Source of the DNA: Verrucomicrobiota bacterium
GTDB taxonomy: Bacteria; Verrucomicrobiota; Verrucomicrobiia; Limisphaerales; UBA1319
Direction of reading: 5' to 3'
Assembly: GCA_022711435.1 (NCBI GenBank)
Contig: JAKLFB010000044.1
Coordinates: 1-46,691 of the forward strand
DNA: 46,691 bases
Shown here: positions 1-7,701 of the stretch, in pieces
Layout: each line of letters begins with the position of its first letter
How positions within the stretch are numbered: the stretch's first letter is position 1
Program-made: the position numbers and the translations under genes
The notes under the pieces: model-generated
What the model saw: the letters and a program-made list of their open reading frames with translations, nothing else
What the model was told of the DNA's origin: nothing
Database searches by the model: none

Positions 1-127
1 TGTTGTCAGAAGAGCACCGTTCTTCGTCGATTGCGTTGACCAATTGCGTAATCGCGGGTTGGGGGACCAACACCACCTACGGGGTTTATCAGGCAAGTGG
101 TGGCGATCTGGTGATGGAGGATTGCAC
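1..127 (+). repeat. perfect 127-bp repeat, copy 1 (period 450 bp)
   Basis: Bases 1-127 are identical to 451-577. The first differing base is 128 (g) against 578 (t). The repeat lies in frame inside the beta-helix gene (450 bp = 150 codons) and may extend left of the window. Confidence 0.95.
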
Positions 128-3100
128 GGTGCGTGGGGCACAATATCCCGTGGGCCAGAGCTACGGAGGGGACTGTCGGTTGATGAGCTGCGATTTCACG
201 GGCTGCGCGAACGATGCGGTGGCGGCAGGTGGGAATTATTATGAAAGTGCGTTCTGGAGGAATGTGGGGCGACCGGTGCGGTTGACGCAAGACGTGACGC
301 TCAGGAGTGGCCTGACGCTGACCGTGGAGCCGGGCGTGGTGGTGGAGTGCGGGGCTTACCAGTTGCGGGTGGGATACGGGTGGACTAGTTCTGGGGACCA
401 AGCGCATTTGAGGGCACTGGGGGTGACGTTCCGTGGTACGGGAGGGGCGGTGTTGTCAGAAGAGCACCGTTCTTCGTCGATTGCGTTGACCAATTGCGTA
501 ATCGCGGGTTGGGGGACCAACACCACCTACGGGGTTTATCAGGCAAGTGGTGGCGATCTGGTGATGGAGGATTGCACTTTGACTGGGGCGTTGATAGGGG
601 TCTATGTACCAGCCGGGGTTGCGTTCACAGCTAGTCTCCAAAACTGTGCTGTCGTAGGAAATCGCGACTACGGAATTCGTAACGATAACGCGAATTATGT
701 TAGCGCAAGGTCTTGTTGGTGGGGGGCCCCGTCTGGACCATATCAACCCAGCAACCCATTCGGAACAGGCGATGCTATTCGTGGAAATGTCTTTTTTGAT
801 CCCTGGCTTACGAGCTCGCCGGTAACGCCAATCCTGCATGCTAGTCCCTTTAAAGCCAGAACAGTGACTTTGACAAACGGCGGCACATACAACCTTTACG
901 TCGTACCCTCCTCGCCAGATCTGGACGTTGGCAGCGGGCAGGCGCCAATCTGGCAGTATCAGCTTTCCCAGATGGCGGCGATTTATCTGACACCAACCAA
1001 CAGCACGAACATCATTTCCAAGGAACAGGCTGTCGGCAGCGGTTTGGCGGGAGCGCTGTCGAGCTTTGTTTTGCGTTCGTCTCCCGTTACCTGCCAGTTC
1101 GCCTACCGGGATTGGAACAAAGACGGGGATCTTTTCTTTGCTGAACCGATTTACGGCGTGCGAGCCGGGGCGCTGAGTGGGTCATTCGCGATTTTCGACC
1201 GAACGAAACGAAAGCAGTTGTATTACGAAAACATGCTTGCCGGCGTGGGTCTGCACCATCTGCCATTGGATCACACATTTTACGAGGTGGTCATCAATGC
1301 CGAGTCAAACGTGCGCGTGGTTGCTGAGCGACTAAACGAAGGAGATATGACTGACTTGACCGCTGCGATTCAAAGCCTGTTAAAAGCCTACAAACCGGAA
1401 ATTGAAAACCTTGGTGTGCCAGTAACTATTGCCGAAGGAGTGTCAGACTTGGGAAGCTTTGATGCCACTGATGACTACGAAATCTTCAGCAAGCTAGCCG
1501 TGCTTGCGAACAATCCGGCACCAGGATCACACAAAGTGTTTGATTACGCCGTCATCCTGGCAATGTTTAAAGCAAAGCACCACGAGATTGGCAACGCAAT
1601 GGCCATCATAGGGCGGTTTGGGCCGTTTGCGCTCTACCTGGCTGCCGACATTGAGGACGTGCATGAGCAGGCGGCGCTTGAAATGGAGTTGCGCAGCTAC
1701 CTGAATACGACACAAGAGGCCAGGGATCGTGTGGTGTTGTATAGGTCTGCTTTCAATTACATGGTTTCGGTCAACTCAAATTTCGACCCCGCCCTTGGGG
1801 ATGCCATCGACCAGTTGGAAAGCGACACCGCGAACCAGTTGGCCAGGTGTGATGCGTACATTAACACATTCAAGGACACACATGGCTGGCTGGACGTTCC
1901 CGAATTGGTCATTCAACTCAACGGGGCGTCTGGTGGGCAAATCTACTCGGCAATCGAAAAGCTCGGAGAGCGGTTGATTTCTGCGTTTAACAAAAACGCG
2001 GGCAATTGGTTCAGCAATTCATTTAGCGGCATTGCATCGGCACGGACGCAGGCGGCACTCGGTGCAGCTGTTACGTTCGTGAGCCGGTTAAAGGAAAAGA
2101 CCGATTATCACCGTGAGTATGCAAGCGTACAAACCATATATGAAATGATACGTCAGTTCTCATTGCGTGAGGCTGGAGGCAGGCTGCACACTAGCCCAGC
2201 TTTGAAAGCCGATTACTATAGCCAATTCAAGACCGCTGAACTTTTGCGTCAATACCATGCCTACATGCTAATACAGCATTACCTGGAGTATTATGCTGCT
2301 CCCGGGCTCTTTGATTGGGGACAGATGGGGGTGGATCTTGCGATCGGGATTTTGAAAGCGCCTGGAACCGCAGGCTTTAGTGCCGTTGGGTCGGTTTCTG
2401 CTGCCGGCGACAATATCGCAACGATAATTTATGGGGCTATCCATTCCGATGATTTCCGCGATCTTAACAAGCTGGGAACAAATTTACTACACAACATGAC
2501 AGCGGATGTTGATTACATGATAACATGTCCGAAGGATTTGGAAGCCCTTTACCTTTCGCATACACAACAGAGCATTTCGGTGTATGATTACATGGCGGCT
2601 TCAACCTTCGTTATTATTCCTATTCCGAGTCAGACAGTGGTGGTGGGTGAGACGGTTGCTATTCCAGTGCAAGTGTCAGGCCTTTTCCGAGGTGATACTG
2701 CGACCGTTAAATTCTCCGGGGCAGTCAATGGGTCGGGCACAACGATTTGTTTTACACCAACAGCAGGCAATGTGGGCCTGACGAATATTCACGTTTCTGC
2801 GACGAGCGGGTGGAGTGGCAGCGCGAACTTCACATTGAATTTAACGGTGCTGGCTATTGCTCCACCGACGAACCTCCCGCCGAATGTGCCAAATAACGTG
2901 TCGCCGACAAACTGGGTGGCAAACATGTCGCTGACACCAAAACTGACTGCCACCAGTTTTATTGATCCGGACGCCGGGGATACACACGCAGCGAGTTCCT
3001 GGATTATCCGTCGCGCCTCAGACAATTTAAAGGTGTTCGAAAGTTTGACAGATACGGTCAACAAGGTGGAATTACAGGTGCCGGTTGGAGTTTTGAATCA

Positions 3101-3443
3101 CGGAACTGAATACGTGTGGCAGGTGAGGTATCAGGATCAGCAGGGCGAGTGGAGCAGCTTTTCCCATGCGACTCGCTTCACAACCGCAGTGGCCACGCCC
3201 CTGACAGCAACGCCTCTGTTTGACGGTAATTTTGGGCTGCGTGTGGGAGGATTAACGGGTGAAGGCATTCTTTTCATCTACCGGTCAACGAACCTCGCGT
3301 CGTGGCTGATGGTTTTCACGAATCCGCCGTCAACAGGCTCTTTGGAATGGTATGATCGGGAAAACACAAATATGCCAGCTGCATTTTATGCGCCGCTTCA
3401 AATGATCGGCACGGGTGCGCCACCAACATCGCCAAGCCCGTAA
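3..3443 (+). CDS. secreted beta-helix repeat protein, 5'-truncated by window edge
   Basis: The reading frame is open at the left edge, so the first TTG is not a real start and only the last ~1146 residues are seen. Residues 1-260 are repeats typical of right-handed parallel beta-helix proteins, with a 150-aa unit (VTFRGTGGAVLSEEHRSSS ... VIAGWGTN) seen in nearly two copies. Residues ~280-860 form a mixed, largely helical region that I do not recognise. Residues ~870-955 look like an Ig/cadherin-like domain, ~960-1065 like a fibronectin III-type domain (EYVWQVRYQDQQGEWS), and the end (LFIYRSTNLASW ... AFYAP) matches the C-terminal domain common on secreted Verrucomicrobiota proteins. The likely role is an exported surface or adhesive protein, possibly polysaccharide-associated; no catalytic residues can be assigned. 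It converges with the minus-strand operon that ends at 3564. Confidence 0.75.
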   Translation: MSEEHRSSSIALTNCVIAGWGTNTTYGVYQASGGDLVMEDCTVRGAQYPVGQSYGGDCRLMSCDFTGCANDAVAAGGNYYESAFWRNVGRPVRLTQDVTLRSGLTLTVEPGVVVECGAYQLRVGYGWTSSGDQAHLRALGVTFRGTGGAVLSEEHRSSSIALTNCVIAGWGTNTTYGVYQASGGDLVMEDCTLTGALIGVYVPAGVAFTASLQNCAVVGNRDYGIRNDNANYVSARSCWWGAPSGPYQPSNPFGTGDAIRGNVFFDPWLTSSPVTPILHASPFKARTVTLTNGGTYNLYVVPSSPDLDVGSGQAPIWQYQLSQMAAIYLTPTNSTNIISKEQAVGSGLAGALSSFVLRSSPVTCQFAYRDWNKDGDLFFAEPIYGVRAGALSGSFAIFDRTKRKQLYYENMLAGVGLHHLPLDHTFYEVVINAESNVRVVAERLNEGDMTDLTAAIQSLLKAYKPEIENLGVPVTIAEGVSDLGSFDATDDYEIFSKLAVLANNPAPGSHKVFDYAVILAMFKAKHHEIGNAMAIIGRFGPFALYLAADIEDVHEQAALEMELRSYLNTTQEARDRVVLYRSAFNYMVSVNSNFDPALGDAIDQLESDTANQLARCDAYINTFKDTHGWLDVPELVIQLNGASGGQIYSAIEKLGERLISAFNKNAGNWFSNSFSGIASARTQAALGAAVTFVSRLKEKTDYHREYASVQTIYEMIRQFSLREAGGRLHTSPALKADYYSQFKTAELLRQYHAYMLIQHYLEYYAAPGLFDWGQMGVDLAIGILKAPGTAGFSAVGSVSAAGDNIATIIYGAIHSDDFRDLNKLGTNLLHNMTADVDYMITCPKDLEALYLSHTQQSISVYDYMAASTFVIIPIPSQTVVVGETVAIPVQVSGLFRGDTATVKFSGAVNGSGTTICFTPTAGNVGLTNIHVSATSGWSGSANFTLNLTVLAIAPPTNLPPNVPNNVSPTNWVANMSLTPKLTATSFIDPDAGDTHAASSWIIRRASDNLKVFESLTDTVNKVELQVPVGVLNHGTEYVWQVRYQDQQGEWSSFSHATRFTTAVATPLTATPLFDGNFGLRVGGLTGEGILFIYRSTNLASWLMVFTNPPSTGSLEWYDRENTNMPAAFYAPLQMIGTGAPPTSPSP
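451..577 (+). repeat. perfect 127-bp repeat, copy 2
   Basis: Second copy of the in-frame internal repeat of the beta-helix gene, with no mismatch to 1-127. Zero synonymous divergence implies recent duplication or gene conversion. Confidence 0.95.
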
Positions 3444-3563
3444 GCCAGCATTTGATTGCACCCGGAGTTCTGGTTCAGAGCTTCAAGAAAAAAACGAACC
3501 ACCGGAACGTCCTGCCAGTCTTGTACAATCCTTGCTGACGATCTGGCCATTTTCCATTGTCAT

Positions 3564-3869
3564 TCATTCCTCATTTCCATGGAAATTCCCCCGGACTCCC
3601 TGGATCAGATGCCGGTTGCGTTCTTGCCAGCGGGCAGAAACGGCCTTGGTCGCCCGATCGAGCCAGGAACGATCCTGGGCCAACTGCAGAATCTCGGCTG
3701 AGGCAAAGAACTTGTGCCCATTGGGCGCCGGGTTGCCCAGCGGTTTGAGCAGGCGAGCGCGCATCAGGACCTGAATATCGTGCTCCAGGAATCCGAGCAA
3801 CTGCGCCGTCTGGCCGACGTCCAGGCGCGCCGGAAGCCGCGCGAGGTTCAGGATTGCCGGTTCGTTCAT
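3564..3869 (-). CDS. small HTH/excisionase-like protein, paralogue A (101 aa)
   Basis: The start is set at MNEPAILNLARLP because an AAAGGAG Shine-Dalgarno lies about 7 nt upstream. An upstream extension to 3989 has no such signal and overlaps the gap after the previous gene. The core (residues ~10-90) reads RLPARLDVGQTAQLLGF, then EHDI, then ARLLKPLGNPAPNGHKFF and AEILQLAQDRSWLDRAT. This is the pattern of a compact winged or MerR/excisionase-type helix-turn-helix in which the second half resembles a wing and the end is basic. It matches the product of 9447-9770 at about 41 of 79 aligned residues by eye. It is the last gene of the operon, 77 nt after the beta-sandwich protein. Regulator or DNA-binding adaptor is the best guess; the binding site is unknown. 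Confidence 0.7.
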   Translation of the reverse strand: MNEPAILNLARLPARLDVGQTAQLLGFLEHDIQVLMRARLLKPLGNPAPNGHKFFASAEILQLAQDRSWLDRATKAVSARWQERNRHLIQGVRGNFHGNEE

Positions 3870-3946
3870 CGCGAGTCTCCTTTCCCGGAAAAAATCCATT
3901 GATGTCTGGGGGTATGTCAGGCTGACATCAGACTTTTGGACGGGGA

Positions 3947-6452
3947 TCACCCGACCCGCAGGCCGCCATTCAGGATCTGAGTGACCCACTGCTGGTGGCG
4001 GGTTTCATCCACCTCCAATTGGCTGGGATCCACCCTTAACTGGCCCTCGTAATCGGTCAGACACGGAGGTTGAACATCGAGGCTCAGGGTTTGTTTTTCC
4101 TGGTTGGCGAGCGAGACCCGGAAGGTCAACTGGCGCCGATCCGGCCCCGAATCCAGGGCTAACCGGTCCAGAGCGATAGGCTTGAGGTGGACCTTGCGGG
4201 AGGTCCGATCCAAGGGCAATTCAAACCGGCAGCGGACCAATTTGCGCTGGTCCTGGGCAATGAGGATGGCGCCCGGGACCACCTGGTTGGGGGCCGGGAT
4301 GCCCATCTGCACTTCGAACTGGACGGCCAGGGCCCGGTGCTGGGCCAGATCGAGCGCTTTGGGATTGCTGTTCCACCGCCCCGTCGGCGACTGGGCCTTG
4401 ATCCTCAGCGGCAAGACCTGAAGTTGTTCGACGATTTCCTCCAGGCAGACCACGCGAAAGCGTAAGGCCCCAATTTCCCGGGCGCCGACGGTGATAGCCA
4501 GCCGCCACCAACCGGGGGGTGGACGCGATCCGGGTGCCGCGCACCGCCATGACCACCGGATCAAACGCCAGCGGGTCCGGCGACAAGGTCATGGGCTGTT
4601 GGCGCACCAGAAACCGTTTTCCTTGGGGATCGATCAATTCGAGTCCGACATCCACGGGCAACCGGGGCACGGCGCGGTTGAAACCTCCGGCGCGCAGGGT
4701 GAATTCCGGCTGCAGGGAGTCGGTGGAATCGGGCACGATCTCCGAGGAGTAACGCGTCGTGCCTGCCACCAACTGCCAGCGTGGATTTTCCAGTTGCAGG
4801 CTGGCCAGGATCAGCGCCTTGGTGTAGGGGCCGATCTCGGCCGCCGCCAAGAGCCGGAATTCCTGCTCGGCCATGACGGTATTGACCCGGCATAGTTGTA
4901 GTCGGTATTCACCAGGAACCAGGGCGCCCTCGCCGGCGTCAAGGGGGATCTTGAGGTCGGCATAAGGGTTGGGCCCCGGCCCGGCCTCCAGCCAATAATC
5001 CCATTCGCGCCGGATCCCGGAGGTCGGCGAATGCAGCCGGATGTGCAATCGCCAGCGCAATCGGGGGGCGTCCTCATCGAAACCGCGCCCCTGGATGGTG
5101 GCACCGATCATTAAGGCGGTGTCGGTGGCAAATACCACCGCCGTTTCCACCGGTTCCCCATCCCGCTGAACTGTCCAATGGAATTCCAGCACTTCCAGGC
5201 TGGCCAGGATCCGGGCGGCTTTTTCCCGCCGGATCTGCTGACGTGGTTTATGGACGAACTGTATCTGGCCCAGGAGCCGGTCTTCGAGCCAGGCGCTCAA
5301 GCGGTAATCTCCGGGTCCGGACGAGAACGGATTTCCGGATAGCGGCAGCGATTCATGCAACGCCGCCGGGGCTTCGGTGATGGATAGATCCCGGATTTGG
5401 CGGGCGGTTTCGGTCTTTGAATCCGGGTGGTGAATCACCAAGGCCAACCGGTAGTCCAAGGGTGGCAGCCAGGGATCGGCCGGTGGGCCCTGCAACCGGC
5501 CGTGCATTGCCAACGCCTGAAAATCCTCGGCCGCCACATCCAAAGTTCGAGTTTGGCCCCGGCCGTCTACGGCATGGAACTGAATGCCGTTGATTTGGGT
5601 CTGGCGGATGACTGCCTCCCGGACCGCGCGAAGGTACTCGTCAAAGCCCAGGACCTCGGCATCGCTGACAAAAAACGGGGTGCGGCCCAGGTAAAAGCGC
5701 AGGCAGATGGCGCCCCGATAATCGCCAACCACGCTGCCCAGGGCCCCGAACCGAACGATCCACTGGCAGGTGTTTTCAGCGAAATGAAGGATGGTTTGTC
5801 GGGAAGCCAGGCGATGGGGTGATTGGCCAGCGGTTACCACCTCCAGCCGCAGGGGGATTTGGAGGGCATTGAGCATTTGGCGATACTCGAGCGAGGACAG
5901 GCGCACCTCCAAACGCAATTGCCAATCATCGATCCGGTCATGGAACCGCGCCCGGCCAATCCAGGGTTGATCGGGGCCGGCCCGGAAATGGACGGTCGGA
6001 TTTTCCAGTTTGCCGGTGAGGCGGCGGGCATCCAACCGGGTAAACGTGCGCTGCAGGATGATTTTTCGGGTGCCTGCCAAACCGATCTGCACTTGAAAAG
6101 TTTTGGCCCGTGGCACGGTGGCAAAGCGGATTCCGACGTCGAGATGGCGGCCATGGGATTTCTCCTCGATTTGGAAGCTGCTGTGCAGGATGAGCTCGCG
6201 GTCAGCCTCATCCCGGACTTGATAGACCAAGGCCGGAGCCCAACCGCTGAACCAGGGCCGACTCAACTCCGCATGCACCACGATCTCCCTGGCCCCGACC
6301 AAAAACTCCGCTGATAGACCAATCGTCCGGTCACGGACCTGGGAATGGCAGACCACGCTGACGACTCGCATCCCGAAGAGCCAAGTCGTCGCGCGGGCCC
6401 AGGCCGCCTCCCCCCCGGCGATGACGCCGCGAATCATGGAACAAAGCCCCAC
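3947..6452 (-). CDS. five-repeat beta-sandwich protein, ~835 aa, with one frameshift
   Basis: No known family recognised. The protein reads as tandem all-beta domains of about 133 residues. Their shared C-terminal strands are VP...TFQVQIGLAG (~113), VGDYRGAICLRF (242), PGDYRLSAWLED (380), PGEYRLQLCRVN (513) and PGWWRLAITVGA (646). The last lies one period on, but in a different frame. The two open frames (4221-6452 and 3947-4564) join cleanly if one C is removed from a C6 run at 4514-4519, and the product then runs to a stop at 3947. The start is a GTG at 6452, 2 nt after the E1 stop; an ATG at 6437 is an alternative. There is no signal peptide and no clear membrane helix. Its place directly after E1 suggests a scaffold, receptor or substrate of the conjugation system (inference). 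Confidence 0.6.
4514..4519 (-). other. homopolymer frameshift site (C6 on coding strand)
   Basis: On the minus strand the run reads TCCACCCCCCGGTTGG. The frame from 6452 gives a degenerate, proline/glycine-rich tail after this point, while the downstream frame continues well-formed beta-sandwich sequence. Dropping one C gives ...RGTRIASTPGWWRLAITV, which restores the 133-residue repeat periodicity. A sequencing indel, a real inactivating mutation and polymerase or ribosome slippage all remain possible. Confidence 0.7.
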
Positions 6453-6454
6453 GG

Positions 6455-7318
6455 TCAGCTTTCAGCAACTGATCCGCTCCCGGCATTTCCTGTCCGCATC
6501 GGCGCGCCGCAAATCAGGCAGTCCGGATTGGCCGGGATGCGAAAGAACTCAGCGTGCAAAGGGCGGTTAAGCGGAGGATTGCCGGTCCGGTTGGCAAAGA
6601 CCAGCAGGTTGACATCCGGTGGTATGCCCGTCAGGTCCGTGGCCGTGCCCAGCAGCAATTGGAGGGCCATCCGTGTCTGGAGGATGGCGATCTGCTCGAT
6701 GTCCAGGTTCAGCGCGCCCACCGAACGGAGCTCGTCCCGATCCAACTGATTGTAATCAATGTTCAGGTCGGTCCGTGGTTCCGGCCGCTGCAATTGGAGG
6801 TGCGCGGCGATGCAGCCCAAACAGGCCTGGGCGGGGCGGACGCAATAGACTTCCCCACCGACACCGCCGTCGTAGACCGCGGCACCGACTTCGGGAATGC
6901 CGCGCTGGACGGCCAGGATGTTCACGGCGAATTGGCTTTCCAGGTTGTCCGTGCAAACCGCTATCAGGTCTGGATGCCGCTCCTCCAAGGCAGCGGCTAG
7001 TTGTTCAGACTGGGCCACCACGTCCAGGTCAAGGGTCTGCACGCGAGTCCATGGATTGCGGTGGCGGATCCACTCGGCCACGGCCTGGGTCTTGAGTTCC
7101 CCCAGGCTGCGGTAATCGAGCAAATGGCGGATCACGTTGTGCTCCTCGAGCCGTTCGTTGGGGCGATCCACCAGGCAAAGGTCAAGGCCCAACCGGCCCA
7201 ATTCCGCGGCCAGCCGGCTGCCGCCGGAGCCCAGCCCAATGACCATGACCTTGCGGCCGTGCAGTTGCTCCGGCCGGACGACAGCCTGAATTCGCCGATA
7301 GTATTCCTGGGGATTCAT
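6455..7318 (-). CDS. ThiF/MoeB/E1-like adenylating enzyme (287 aa)
   Basis: Rossmann-type ATP-binding domain with the E1 signature: GLGSGGS (residues 28-34), acidic D51 at the end of the second strand, N61/R64 of the NxxR motif, K76, and the CTDN strand end (122-125). CLGC (166-169) and CLIC (267-270) form the usual structural zinc site. Members adenylate the C-terminus of a ubiquitin-like or sulfur-carrier protein and usually pass it to a cysteine. The length (287 aa) fits a single-domain ThiF protein with no UFD and no fused E2. The start MNPQEYY has a weak ribosome site; an ATG at 7378 would add 20 residues that do not look E1-like. It lies 93 nt after the 76-aa gene and 2 nt before the beta-sandwich gene. 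The presence of E2 and JAB partners in the same operon points to protein conjugation rather than thiamine or Moco synthesis. Confidence 0.92.
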   Translation of the reverse strand: MNPQEYYRRIQAVVRPEQLHGRKVMVIGLGSGGSRLAAELGRLGLDLCLVDRPNERLEEHNVIRHLLDYRSLGELKTQAVAEWIRHRNPWTRVQTLDLDVVAQSEQLAAALEERHPDLIAVCTDNLESQFAVNILAVQRGIPEVGAAVYDGGVGGEVYCVRPAQACLGCIAAHLQLQRPEPRTDLNIDYNQLDRDELRSVGALNLDIEQIAILQTRMALQLLLGTATDLTGIPPDVNLLVFANRTGNPPLNRPLHAEFFRIPANPDCLICGAPMRTGNAGSGSVAES

Positions 7319-7411
7319 GGTGAAGAAAAGATGGAACGAGGTCCCGGCTCGCCGTTGCGTCATGGCTTCAAAAGCCATCGGACTCGGGTGCCCAAGCCGG
7401 GACCCGGTTGT

Positions 7412-7642
7412 TCAGGAAGCTCCCGACACGCGGGAGATACGGCCGTAATGACGGCGATAACGCACCAGGCCATTGGTGACTTCGCTGGGGCTAATCAGGC
7501 TCAATGGCTTGGAATCTTGAATCCCCTGTTCGGGATCGATGACCAGAACCTCCCGGCCGGTGCTGGCCCGGTTGAGGTGTTGTTCCAATTTTTCGGCCTG
7601 AACCTGCTCCAGAGGTTTGAAGGCCGAGGTTGAATTACCCAT
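7412..7642 (-). CDS. 76-aa protein between JAB-E2 and E1; candidate ubiquitin-like modifier
   Basis: The start MGNSTSAFKPLEQV is supported by AAAGGAAC just upstream of the ATG. The protein has a short polar N-terminus, a helix (EQVQAEKLEQHLNRA), a strand (REVLVIDPEQG), and a C-terminal segment ending RYRRHYGRISRVSGAS. The size and position, next to the E1 and E2 genes, are those expected of a ubiquitin-like modifier. However, there is no Gly-Gly terminus and a beta-grasp fold is not evident by eye, so this is only a candidate. If it is a modifier, the JAMM peptidase could trim the C-terminal residues after G74. The alternative is an adaptor or a small DNA-binding protein. Confidence 0.6.
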   Translation of the reverse strand: MGNSTSAFKPLEQVQAEKLEQHLNRASTGREVLVIDPEQGIQDSKPLSLISPSEVTNGLVRYRRHYGRISRVSGAS

Positions 7643-7701
7643 GGGGTTCCTTTCTTTTTTTCGGTTTTTTGTTAACGGAATCGGACGATTCCGAAATGAT
7701 T

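Noticed and set aside
3444..3563. Attachment site or direct repeat matching the 19.4-kb junction
   Set aside because: Visual comparison with 19340-19460 shows no shared stretch of useful length.
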